A model generated the notes under the pieces. That model was not told the origin of the DNA. It searched no databases and was given only the letters and a program-made list of their open reading frames with translations. 51,051 nucleotides of DNA, from positions 25,467-76,517 of the forward strand of contig CAJTJA010000006.1 in assembly GCA_910576845.1 (NCBI GenBank), given 5' to 3'. The position numbers were made by a program, and so were the translations under genes. Shown in pieces: positions 25,499-33,265 of this stretch (position 1 is the stretch's first letter; every line of letters begins with the position of its first letter). The DNA is from an uncultured Oscillibacter sp. (GTDB lineage: Bacteria > Bacillota > Clostridia > Oscillospirales > Oscillospiraceae).

Positions 25499-27907
25499 TT
25501 ACTGCCTGAGAACGGCTTCCGCCTTCTCCCGGCCGATGGGCGCATAGACCGGCTCACTTATTTCTTTTCGAACGCTCTCCGGCAAGGGAACCAGAGCCGC
25601 AGCAAAAACCTGATCAATCGTTTCTACCGGCACAAATCGCAGAGCGGAACGAACCGTCTGATCGATCTCCTCCAAGTCCCGAATATTATCTTTCGGGATC
25701 AATACTGTACCGATGCCGTTACGAAGGGCGGCCATGGTTTTCTCCTTCAGTCCGCCAATCGCCAGCACACGTCCGCGGAGCGTCACTTCTCCCGTCATCG
25801 CAATTCCGGCTTTGATTTTTCGATCCGTCAAGGCGGAAAGCATTGCCGTGGTAATGGCAATGCCGGCAGAAGGTCCGTCCTTTGGCACCGCCCCCTCCGG
25901 AAAATGGACATGGATGTCTTTGTTTTTATAAAATTCTGCCTCAATGCCCAGTACTGCCGCTCTGCTGCGGATACAACTCATGGCAGCCTGAACAGATTCC
26001 TTCATCACATCGCCCAGATTACCAGTAAGCTCCAGCTTTCCGGTACCTTCATACACAACGGCTTCGACTTCCAGTATTTCGCCACCGGTCTCTGTCCATG
26101 CCAGTCCGTTAACAACTCCGATCTCTTCTCTTTCCGTGTGAAGGGCCGGGGGATACGGCTGGCAATCCAAAAACCTGGGAAGCTCCTCTTCCGTCACCTG
26201 AACCCGTTTTGTCTCCCCGGAAATCAGCCGCATATCTGTTTTCCGGCACAGCGCCGCAATTCTGCGCTCCAGCAACCGGACACCGGACTCCCTCGTATAA
26301 TCCCGAATAATGGCCCGCAAAACATCGTCACTGACCCGGAGCGCACTCTTTTTTAAGCCATGTTCTGCCATTTGCTTTGGCAGAAGATGACACCGCGCAA
26401 TTTCTACCTTTTCCTCGTCTGTGTAGCTGGTAAGACGGATAACTTCCATTCGGTCCAGCAGCGGCTGGGGAATCGTATCTGTCGTATTGGCTGTGGTAAT
26501 AAACATCACCCGGCTCAAATCCACAGGAATTTCCATATAATGATCCCGGAAAGCGTGGTTCTGCTCACTGTCCAGCACTTCCAGCAGGGCTGAGGCAGGA
26601 TCTCCCCGGAAGTCCCCGCCCAGTTTGTCAATCTCATCCAGAAGCAGCAGGGGATTCATAGAACCGCCCCGGATGATAGCGTCAATCACCCGGCCCGGCA
26701 TGGACCCTATATATGTCCTGCGGTGACCACGGATATCCGCCTCATCCCGGACACCGCCCAAGGACAATCTGGCCAGTTTTCGGTTCAGCGCCTTAGCAAC
26801 GCTAATGGCAATAGACGTCTTCCCCACGCCAGGCGGCCCCACCAGGCATAGAATCTGCCCTTTCCCTTCAGGATTCATCTGCCGGACGGCGATGGTTTCC
26901 AAAATACGTTCCTTCACCTTTTTCAGGCCGAAATGATCCTTCTCCAGCACCTTTCGCGCAACATCCACACTAATTCGTTCCCGTGTTTCTTTTTTCCACG
27001 GCATCTCCAGGCAAACATCCAGATAATTTCGGATCACTGACGCCTCGGCGCTGCCATAGGGCTGGCGGGAAAGCTTTCCTGCTTCTTTCAAAAGGTGGCG
27101 CTCCGCCGCCTCCTCCAGCTTCAGCGCCAGAATCCTCCGGCAGTAGTCTTCCACCTCATCCTCTTCATCGCCCTCTCCAAGCTCATTTTGCAGAACACGA
27201 ATCTGGGTGCGCAGAATCTGATCCCGCTGAGCGCGCACCAGCTGATCGCGAATCTTGCCCTCCATCTCATGCTCAAACCCCAGAATGTTGCACTCTCGAG
27301 CCAGAAGGCCGTTTAGTTTTCGAAGGCGGACAAAGGGGACCGTCTCCTCTAAAATCTCCTGCTTATCCGTATGACGCAGAGGGATGTTCTGAGCAATAAA
27401 ATCCGCCAAATACCCCACATCCCGGCTGTCCATCACCGCCGTGACGATCTCCTCCGGGATATTTCCAGAGGTCTGCGCATATTCACTAAACAAATTCCAT
27501 GTCTGGCGAAGCAGCGCTTCCGTTCTGGGGCTGCGGCGAAATGCCTCGGAAACAGCCTCTTCCGGAAGCTCCTCAACATTGACCTGAAGATAGGGCGAGG
27601 ACTGCCACAGCCGCCGCAGACGGGCCCGCCTGCGGCCCTCTACCATAACTCTGGCAGAACCGGAAGACAATCGGAGAATCTGTCGGATATGGGAGACCGT
27701 ACCGATTTGGTACAAATCCTTTTCTTCCGGAAGTTCTACACCAATCTCCCGCTGCGTCACCAGAAAAATGTCCTGTTCCGCTTCCATAGCCCGCTCCAGC
27801 GCAGCAATGGAAATACGGCGCTCCACATCAAATGTCAGGTTCATATGGGGAAAAACCGTCAGTCCCCGGAGGGCCAGAGCGGGAATATTCATTGTTGTCG
27901 CTTCCAT
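25499..27907 (-). CDS. lon: ATP-dependent protease Lon
   Basis: 802 residues, standard LonA length. The N-terminal substrate-binding domain (about 5-205) is followed by a coiled region, the AAA module with Walker A GPPGVGKT (357-364) and Walker B LLLLDEID (420-427), and the protease domain with catalytic S680 (PKDGPSAG) and K722 (GGLKEKT). It degrades misfolded and regulatory proteins. It follows clpX after a 137-bp gap with a hairpin, and is followed by engB. Confidence 0.97.
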   Translation of the reverse strand: MEATTMNIPALALRGLTVFPHMNLTFDVERRISIAALERAMEAEQDIFLVTQREIGVELPEEKDLYQIGTVSHIRQILRLSSGSARVMVEGRRRARLRRLWQSSPYLQVNVEELPEEAVSEAFRRSPRTEALLRQTWNLFSEYAQTSGNIPEEIVTAVMDSRDVGYLADFIAQNIPLRHTDKQEILEETVPFVRLRKLNGLLARECNILGFEHEMEGKIRDQLVRAQRDQILRTQIRVLQNELGEGDEEDEVEDYCRRILALKLEEAAERHLLKEAGKLSRQPYGSAEASVIRNYLDVCLEMPWKKETRERISVDVARKVLEKDHFGLKKVKERILETIAVRQMNPEGKGQILCLVGPPGVGKTSIAISVAKALNRKLARLSLGGVRDEADIRGHRRTYIGSMPGRVIDAIIRGGSMNPLLLLDEIDKLGGDFRGDPASALLEVLDSEQNHAFRDHYMEIPVDLSRVMFITTANTTDTIPQPLLDRMEVIRLTSYTDEEKVEIARCHLLPKQMAEHGLKKSALRVSDDVLRAIIRDYTRESGVRLLERRIAALCRKTDMRLISGETKRVQVTEEELPRFLDCQPYPPALHTEREEIGVVNGLAWTETGGEILEVEAVVYEGTGKLELTGNLGDVMKESVQAAMSCIRSRAAVLGIEAEFYKNKDIHVHFPEGAVPKDGPSAGIAITTAMLSALTDRKIKAGIAMTGEVTLRGRVLAIGGLKEKTMAALRNGIGTVLIPKDNIRDLEEIDQTVRSALRFVPVETIDQVFAAALVPLPESVRKEISEPVYAPIGREKAEAVLRQ

Positions 27908-27985
27908 AAAATCACGTTCCTTTCCAGAAGCTCAGCCGCGGACCACCGGCGTTGGAAGAGAATGGAATCGGTCCTGACAACCCAA

Positions 27986-28011
27986 GAGGAAGGGACCGCA
28001 GTCCCTTCCTC
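27986..28011 (-). terminator. Hairpin between clpX and lon
   Basis: Perfect 11-bp stem GAGGAAGGGAC / GTCCCTTCCTC with a 4-nt loop. The minus-strand tail (TTGGGTTGTC) is not a proper T-run, so termination after clpX may be partial. Confidence 0.55.
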
Positions 28012-28044
28012 CCCTGAAGCCGATCATATCGGTCTCCCTTTTGT

Positions 28045-29355
28045 TTAAGACGCAGATTTTGGAGGTGTATTGCGGGATTTTCCGTTTTTCCCTGTGTTCA
28101 GCTTTACGGAATACCCTACCTTTTCCGGGTCCTTTGTCAATATAGGCTGGCCTTTCCCCTCTACGCACTCCCGCGTCACAACAGCCTTGACAACCGTCGG
28201 ATCCGAAGGGATATCATACATGATCTGGGTCAGCATTCCCTCCATGACAGCGCGAAGGCCTCTGGCACCGATGTTTCGCTCAATAGCTTTATCAGCGATC
28301 GCATCCAGCGCCTCCTGTTCAAACTCAAGCTCCACATCATCATATTCCAGCAGCTTCTTATACTGTTTCACCAAAGCGTTTTTCGGCTCCTGAAGAATAC
28401 GCACCAAATCCTCCCGGCGGAGACCATTCAACGGTGCGATTACCGGAAGCCGTCCCACCAACTCAGGGATAATGCCGAACTTTAAAATATCATGAGGCTG
28501 AACTTCATGAAGTATCTTGCTCAGGTCTTTGTCTTTCTTTCCCTGGACATTGGCGCCAAAGCCGATGCTCTTTTGATCCAGACGCTTTTCAATAATTTTC
28601 TCCAGCCCATCAAAGGCGCCGCCGCAGATAAACAGGATATTCTTCGTGTTCATCTGAATAAACTCCTGGTGCGGATGCTTCCGGCCGCCCTGCGGCGGCA
28701 CATTGGCCACCGTGCCCTCCACTATCTTCAGCAACGCCTGCTGCACACCCTCACCGGAGACGTCACGGGTAATGGAGGTATTTTCGCTCTTCCGAGCGAT
28801 CTTATCAATCTCGTCCACATAGATAATGCCGCGTTCGGCTCGTTCCACATCAAAATCAGCGGCTTGGAGCAGACGTAGAAGAATATTCTCCACGTCGTCT
28901 CCCACATAGCCGGCCTCTGTCAAAGTGGTGGCGTCGGCAATGGCAAAAGGCACCTTCAAAATGCGGGCAAGAGTCTGAGCAAAGAGCGTCTTTCCGGAAC
29001 CGGTGGGGCCCAACATCAAAATATTGCTCTTTTGCAGCTCCACATCCTCATCGCCGCCAAAGAAGATGCGCTTGTAGTGGTTATACACCGCCACAGACAA
29101 AGCCACCTTTGCCTCTTCCTGACCAATAACATACTGGTCCAGGACCTCCTTGATTTCCCGAGGGGTCGGAAGCTGATCCGGCAAATCTTCCAGCGCCGGG
29201 GCATCCGGCTCAAACCCGTCGTTCAAAATGCTCATGCACAGATGAACGCATTCATCGCAGATGCGCACACCGGGCCCCTGTATCATACGATGAATCTGCT
29301 GCTCATGTTTGCCGCAGAAAGAACACCGCAATGTTTTCTTGCCGTCGTCGTTCAT
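28045..29355 (-). CDS. clpX: ATP-dependent Clp protease ATP-binding subunit ClpX
   Basis: 436 residues. The N-terminal zinc domain has C11, C14, C33 and C36. The AAA domain follows, with Walker A GPTGSGKT, Walker B IIYVDEIDK, and the ERNIGARGLR sensor-2 region. ClpX unfolds tagged substrates and feeds ClpP. The loop FIIPELVGRLPV-type segment (GIIPELVGRLP) is conserved. It is separated from clpP by 171 bp holding its own promoter. Confidence 0.97.
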   Translation of the reverse strand: MNDDGKKTLRCSFCGKHEQQIHRMIQGPGVRICDECVHLCMSILNDGFEPDAPALEDLPDQLPTPREIKEVLDQYVIGQEEAKVALSVAVYNHYKRIFFGGDEDVELQKSNILMLGPTGSGKTLFAQTLARILKVPFAIADATTLTEAGYVGDDVENILLRLLQAADFDVERAERGIIYVDEIDKIARKSENTSITRDVSGEGVQQALLKIVEGTVANVPPQGGRKHPHQEFIQMNTKNILFICGGAFDGLEKIIEKRLDQKSIGFGANVQGKKDKDLSKILHEVQPHDILKFGIIPELVGRLPVIAPLNGLRREDLVRILQEPKNALVKQYKKLLEYDDVELEFEQEALDAIADKAIERNIGARGLRAVMEGMLTQIMYDIPSDPTVVKAVVTRECVEGKGQPILTKDPEKVGYSVKLNTGKNGKSRNTPPKSAS

Positions 29356-29430
29356 GGTCTCTACCTCAGTTCTGTTCTTTTTCTTGAAAGATACAGGAGT
29401 TCCTCAGCACCTTTTCCGCCTGGAAATTCT

Positions 29431-29459
29431 GTATATTCTTCCGGGTAAAAAGAACCAAA
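29431..29459 (-). promoter_or_regulatory. SigA-type promoter for clpX
   Basis: On the minus strand: -35 TTGGTT (29454-29459), 17-nt spacer, -10 TATACA (29431-29436), about 75 bp above the clpX start. The -35 lies inside one arm of the 29456-29521 inverted repeat. Confidence 0.65.
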
Positions 29460-29521
29460 AGGAATTTTCATACGCTGCCGGGTAAACCTCTTGCCTTCCA
29501 CGGCAGTTCAGTCCTTTTGGG
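29456..29521. repeat. Nested inverted repeat between clpP and clpX
   Basis: CCAAAAGGA (29456-29464) pairs exactly with TCCTTTTGG (29513-29521); inside, CTGCCG pairs with CGGCAG. It lies just after the clpP stop and may end clpP transcripts or shield the clpX promoter. Confidence 0.7.
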
Positions 29522-29526
29522 GCGCT

Positions 29527-30129
29527 TCATGCCTCGTCCTTTTTCTCTTCCTTATTAATTAAAATTTTGTCAATCAGTCCGAACTCTTTGGCCTCCCCGG
29601 CGCTCATAAAGTTATCCCGCTCACAGGCCGCCGTGACCTCCTCAATAGAGCGCCCGGTATTCTCCGACAAAATGCGATTCATCCGTCTCTTGATTGTCTC
29701 CAAGCGCTTAAGGTGAATCGCCATATCGGTGATCTGTCCCTGTGTACCGGCGGAGGGCTGATGGATCATGATCTCCGCGTTGGGCAGGGCTATACGCTTG
29801 CCCTTCGTTCCGGCTGAGAGAAGGAACGCACCCATGCTGGCAGCCATGCCCACACAGATCGTAGACACATCGCACTTCACATATTGCATAGTATCATAAA
29901 TTGCCATGCCGTCCGTCACAGAGCCGCCGGGACTGTTGATATACAATTGGATATCCTTATCAGGGTCCTGGGCCTCCAGATACAGGAGCTGAGCCACGAT
30001 CAGGCTGGCCGTGGTGGCGTTGACCTCCTCGCCAAGAAATACAATGCGGTCATTCAGAAGCCGGGAAAAAATGTCATAGGACCGCTCACCCCGGTTCGTC
30101 TGCTCCACTACATAAGGGACTAAACTCAC
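29527..30129 (-). CDS. clpP: ATP-dependent Clp protease proteolytic subunit
   Basis: 200 residues, complete. Catalytic triad S98 (GMAASMGAF), H123 (MIHQPSAG) and D172 (ERDNFMS) is intact, as is the YINSPGGSVTDGMAIYD segment. Start is GTG at 30129 after TGGAGG. ClpP forms the peptidase chamber used by ClpX. It is preceded by a 371-bp gap with a small ORF and three stem-loops. Confidence 0.97.
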   Translation of the reverse strand: MSLVPYVVEQTNRGERSYDIFSRLLNDRIVFLGEEVNATTASLIVAQLLYLEAQDPDKDIQLYINSPGGSVTDGMAIYDTMQYVKCDVSTICVGMAASMGAFLLSAGTKGKRIALPNAEIMIHQPSAGTQGQITDMAIHLKRLETIKRRMNRILSENTGRSIEEVTAACERDNFMSAGEAKEFGLIDKILINKEEKKDEA

Positions 30130-30160
30130 TTTGAAAACCTCCAGTCTTTTGTTGACGCCG

Positions 30161-30266
30161 TTTCCATAGAACGCAAAGCGCTTTCCTATGGAAAACCCAT
30201 AACCATTCAGCCCGTCAAAAGAAACTTTGACGGGCTGAACAAGTTTTTCAACTCACAGAAAAACTT
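30161..30266 (-). other. Three consecutive stem-loops in the clpP leader
   Basis: Reading toward clpP on the minus strand: stem 1 AAGTTTTTC/GAAAAACTT (30241-30266, 8-nt loop); stem 2, 14 bp perfect, TTCAGCCCGTCAAA and complement (30206-30239, 6-nt loop); stem 3 TTTCCATAG/CTATGGAAA (30161-30194) with the inner palindrome AAAGCGCTTT. None has a good T-run on the minus strand. No CtsR heptamer pair or CIRCE element is seen. Confidence 0.8.
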
Positions 30267-30289
30267 ATGATTGGAAACGAAAGACATCC

Positions 30290-30397
30290 CTACCGGGTCA
30301 TCTCCGCGCAAAGCGCCTTCATATGCGGCGGCAGCTCTTTATAACACGCCTTCGGACGCAGTCTTCCGCAGCTATCTTTTTTCCCGTCAACAGACAT
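30290..30397 (-). CDS. Candidate 35-residue peptide upstream of clpP
   Basis: ATG at 30397 to TAG at 30290. The product opens MSVDGKKDSCGRLRPKAC and closes YKELPPHMKALCAEMTR, with three Cys and 12 charged residues. Ribosome-binding site is weak (AGAAGTG). Composition is protein-like and the codons are typical of the region. It lies between tig and clpP, 160 bp before clpP, and could be a small protein or a regulatory leader peptide. I do not recognise it. Confidence 0.45.
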   Translation of the reverse strand: MSVDGKKDSCGRLRPKACYKELPPHMKALCAEMTR

Positions 30398-30450
30398 TTC
30401 ACTTCTTTTGGCAGTCTGTCATTCGCACATAATATCACAATCATTAAGTG

Positions 30451-30478
30451 AAAATATGTCGAATCCGTGAATCTGCAA
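30451..30478 (-). promoter_or_regulatory. Candidate promoter for the clpP leader
   Basis: On the minus strand: -35 TTGCAG (30473-30478), 16-nt spacer, -10 TATTTT (30451-30456), about 55 bp above the 35-codon ORF. Both boxes are imperfect. Confidence 0.4.
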
Positions 30479-30500
30479 GTAAAGATTCGTCCTGTTCAGA

Positions 30501-31961
30501 TCATTCGGCGTCCTTCGGCTCCTCAGGTTCTTCCGTTTTCTTCTTACGGGGCTTCCGGGCCGGCTTTTTCTCCTCGGCTGTCTCCCCCTCAGCAGACTCC
30601 GTCTTTTTCTTGCGGGTTCTCTTTGGCTTCGCCTCTTCCGCAGGCTTCTCTTCCTCAGCGGACGCAGGAGCCGCAGCTTCCTCCGGCTTCACAGCGGTAG
30701 CGCTCTCTCTCACGATTTCCACCGCCCGGCGGCTGCATATCTGGTCCTTAACCTGATCGGCCTGGATGTACTTCTTAACCATTTCCACATCCATGCCGAA
30801 TTGCTCCGCCATTTTCTTATACTCTTCCTCTACGTCCTCGTCGCCAGCCTCAATATTTTCAGCCTTGATGATGGCCATGACGGCCAAATCCATCTTCACC
30901 TGACGCAGGGCGGGCTCCTTGGCGTCCTCCAGCAGCTTGGCCTCGCTCATGCCGGTCATCTGCATGTACTGATCATAAGGAATTCCCTGTTGGGCAATCT
31001 GAGTACGGAAATTCTCCAGGAACTGGCGGGCCTGTCCCTCCACCATGGCGTCGGGGATATCGGCGGTAATGCCTCCGGCCACCTGTTCCATCAGCGCATC
31101 CTCAAAACCGCGCTGGGCATCCTTCTCCCGTTCCTCGGTAATCTTCTTTTCAAGATCAGCCTTCAGTTCATTCAGGGTGTCAAACTCGGAAACATCTTTG
31201 GCAAACTCGTCATCCAGAACGGGAACTTCCTTCTCCTTTACCTCATGGCACTTCACCTTGAAAACCACGGCCTTCCCGGCCAGATCCGCATGGTAGTCTT
31301 CGGGGAAGGTAATGTCAATATCCTTCTCGTCTCCGGCCTTCATGCCGATGACCTGTTCCTCAAAGCCGGGAACAAAGCTGTGGGAACCCAGCTCCAGGCT
31401 GTGATTGCTTCCCTTTCCGCCGTCAAACGGCTTGCCGTCCAAAAAGCCCTCAAAGTCGATGACGGCAGTGTCGCCCTCCTTAGCCTCCCGCTCCACAGAT
31501 ACCAAACGAGTGTTCCGGTCTGTAAGGGTCTGAATGCGGCGGTCCACATCTTCGGAAGTGACATGAACCTCCTCCTTAGGAGCGGACAAACCCTTATACT
31601 GGCCCAAAGTGACCTCGGGATACACGGGCGCGACAGCCTTGAAGATAAAGCCCTGCCGGCTGCACTCGCCCACCAGCTCAACAGAGGGATAACCCACTAC
31701 CTGAAGCTCCTTCTCCTTCACAGCGGCCTCGTAAGCGTCCGGGAAAGCGATGTTAATCGCTTCGTCGAAGAATACCTCTACGCCATACATGCCCTCGATG
31801 ATCTTCCGGGGGGCCTTGCCGGGACGGAAGCCAGGAACATTAATTTTATTCCTCATCTTCCGGTATGCCTTTTCAATGGCGGCCTCAAACTCCTTGGCCT
31901 CCACTTCGATGGTCAGAGCAACCTGACTCTTCTCGAGCTTTTCGCAGCTTTTCACACTCAT
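30501..31961 (-). CDS. tig: Trigger factor
   Basis: 486 residues from the ATG at 31961 (MSVKSCEKLEKSQVALTIEV) after GGAGG. It has the ribosome-binding tail domain with GFRPGKAPRKIIE, the FKBP-type prolyl isomerase domain (about 150-245) and the helical arm domain. The last 60 or so residues are a low-complexity Lys/Arg/Glu/Ala tail with PKRTRKKK- and RKPRKKK-type blocks, absent from the 432-residue E. coli protein. It sits upstream of clpP-clpX-lon as in many Firmicutes. The tail's role is unknown. Confidence 0.95.
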   Translation of the reverse strand: MSVKSCEKLEKSQVALTIEVEAKEFEAAIEKAYRKMRNKINVPGFRPGKAPRKIIEGMYGVEVFFDEAINIAFPDAYEAAVKEKELQVVGYPSVELVGECSRQGFIFKAVAPVYPEVTLGQYKGLSAPKEEVHVTSEDVDRRIQTLTDRNTRLVSVEREAKEGDTAVIDFEGFLDGKPFDGGKGSNHSLELGSHSFVPGFEEQVIGMKAGDEKDIDITFPEDYHADLAGKAVVFKVKCHEVKEKEVPVLDDEFAKDVSEFDTLNELKADLEKKITEEREKDAQRGFEDALMEQVAGGITADIPDAMVEGQARQFLENFRTQIAQQGIPYDQYMQMTGMSEAKLLEDAKEPALRQVKMDLAVMAIIKAENIEAGDEDVEEEYKKMAEQFGMDVEMVKKYIQADQVKDQICSRRAVEIVRESATAVKPEEAAAPASAEEEKPAEEAKPKRTRKKKTESAEGETAEEKKPARKPRKKKTEEPEEPKDAE

Positions 31962-32018
31962 GTTTGTTTTCCTCCGTTCATTCCCAGCGCTCAAAACCAT
32001 TCTGCCGGGCAGTTTAGT

Positions 32019-32047
32019 ATTCTATCAGAAAAATATTGAAAATTCCA
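32019..32047 (-). promoter_or_regulatory. Candidate promoter for tig
   Basis: On the minus strand: -35 TGGAAT (32042-32047), 17-nt spacer, -10 TAGAAT (32019-32024), about 58 bp above the tig ATG. Confidence 0.5.
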
Positions 32048-32059
32048 GTCTTTTTTCCT

Positions 32060-32743
32060 TCAATCACAAATTTTTTTCGGAACAAAGCCCAGATAGTCCG
32101 CGGAAATCAGAGAAAAATCGGTTTCTCCCCGTTTCCCCTCCAGTCTCCGGCGGATGGCATGTCCATGAAGATGCCCGTAGCAGCATAGGGAAACATGGTA
32201 TTTTTCCAATGTTTTCAGAATTTCCGGACACTCGTAACCCTGGTACACAGGCGGATAATGGAGAAAGCACAGAATAGGGCGTCTCTCCCCTGCCGCCTGC
32301 AGGGACGCCTCCAGCCGCCCCACTTCCCGGTTCAGCACCTTGACATTGTGAGCATCCTCCTCTAAAAACCAGCCCCGGGTGCCGCAGACGGCATAGTCTC
32401 CATAGAAAAAGCAGTTGTTATGGAGAATATCCAATGTATGAATACCCCTCTCGTCAAAAAAGCGGTGGAGTTTGGCGGCGGTGGTCCACCAGTAGTCGTG
32501 GTTGCCCTTAACCAGGTATTTTTTGCAGGGAAATTGATCCAGAAACTTAAAATCCGCCTCCGCTTCCTCCAGGCTCATACCCCAGGAGGTATCTCCCGCA
32601 AGAACCAGCGTATCCTCCGCTGTCAAAGCCCCTAAGGCCTCGGCAATGCGGTCCACATAACCTTCCCAGGCGGGGCCGAAGACCTCCATAGGCTTGTTGG
32701 CCGTTAGGGAGAGGTGCAGATCCCCGATAGCATAGAGGGCCAT
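32060..32743 (-). CDS. Metallophosphoesterase
   Basis: 227 residues. Calcineurin-like phosphoesterase motifs: GDLHLS at the N-terminus, AGDTSWG, KGNHDYWW, FLHYPP and GHLHG. Two metal ions would be bound by the Asp, Asn and His residues. The family member is of the YkuE-independent, small cytosolic type; substrate unknown. It is the last gene of the lepB-ylqF-rnhB-thrC direction series, 200 bp after the zinc-ribbon remnant. Confidence 0.9.
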   Translation of the reverse strand: MALYAIGDLHLSLTANKPMEVFGPAWEGYVDRIAEALGALTAEDTLVLAGDTSWGMSLEEAEADFKFLDQFPCKKYLVKGNHDYWWTTAAKLHRFFDERGIHTLDILHNNCFFYGDYAVCGTRGWFLEEDAHNVKVLNREVGRLEASLQAAGERRPILCFLHYPPVYQGYECPEILKTLEKYHVSLCCYGHLHGHAIRRRLEGKRGETDFSLISADYLGFVPKKICD

Positions 32744-32776
32744 ACATGCCCCTCCCTTCTCCTGTTTTTCTTGAAC

Positions 32777-32825
32777 GATGTGAGGCTCTTGGGGAAGTGA
32801 AGCTTGAGCCTTAGAGCCTCACATC
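32777..32825. repeat. 12-bp perfect inverted repeat
   Basis: GATGTGAGGCTC (32777-32788) and its exact complement (32814-32825) enclose 25 nt. It lies in the 200-bp gap between the zinc-ribbon remnant and the metallophosphoesterase. No T-run follows on either strand, so a terminator is doubtful. Confidence 0.75.
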
Positions 32826-32944
32826 CGCTTGCGGCAAAGCAGGCAAAAGAATCTTCGCCCGCTCCGATTGTCCGGTAAACATTCATAACGAAGCGGCGGC
32901 AACAAGGCCCGGTGCTTGCGGCTTCAATCATTTCTACGAAAGAC

Positions 32945-33247
32945 CTAAACCTCGTCGTCGTAGATAAAAGGCTCACCGCAGTAAGGGCAATAGCGCCGTC
33001 TCCCGGCTTTCCACTGCGGCGGCGCCATCCCCCGGCCACAGCCGGAACACCGCAGGCAGGAATACCGCACGGCAGTAACAGCAGCCATGGCTCCCACCGC
33101 ACCGATGAATCCGGCACGGCCCCAGACTGCCAACTCAGCTCCAAAAGCCTATGACATCATCAAGGGCAGAGCAATGAACGCAAGCGTCAGGATTAGGAAC
33201 GCTATGCACAGCCGGGCGTGTGTTCGTTTCAGCGCCCCTGCTTCCAT
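32945..33247 (-). pseudogene. Two-helix zinc-ribbon protein with in-frame TAG
   Basis: A single reading frame of 101 codons runs from an ATG at 33247 (after GAGGATGAGGGG) to a TAG at 32945, broken only by a TAG at 33149-33151 (codon 33). Before it: a basic start and a membrane helix (LCIAFLILTLAFIALPLMM). After it: a second hydrophobic helix (FIGAVGAMAAVTAV) and a zinc ribbon with C-x2-C (CLRCSGC) and CPYCGEPF. Frame continuity and sense on both sides suggest a recent nonsense mutation, sequencing error, or readthrough. Confidence 0.65.
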
Positions 33248-33265
33248 CCCCTCATCCTCCTCATG

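Noticed and set aside
30129..30290. CtsR or HrcA operator at clpP
   Set aside because: The required direct heptamers or TTAGCACTC inverted repeat are not present; the GTCAAA/TTTGAC pair is inverted and lies within an RNA-type stem.
30801..32039. 412-codon plus-strand frame opposite tig
   Set aside because: Antisense of trigger factor; Leu/His-rich shadow with no homology I recognise.
32704..33144. 146-codon minus-strand frame near the phosphoesterase start
   Set aside because: It overlaps the zinc-ribbon frame in another phase, passes through the inverted repeat and into the phosphoesterase start.
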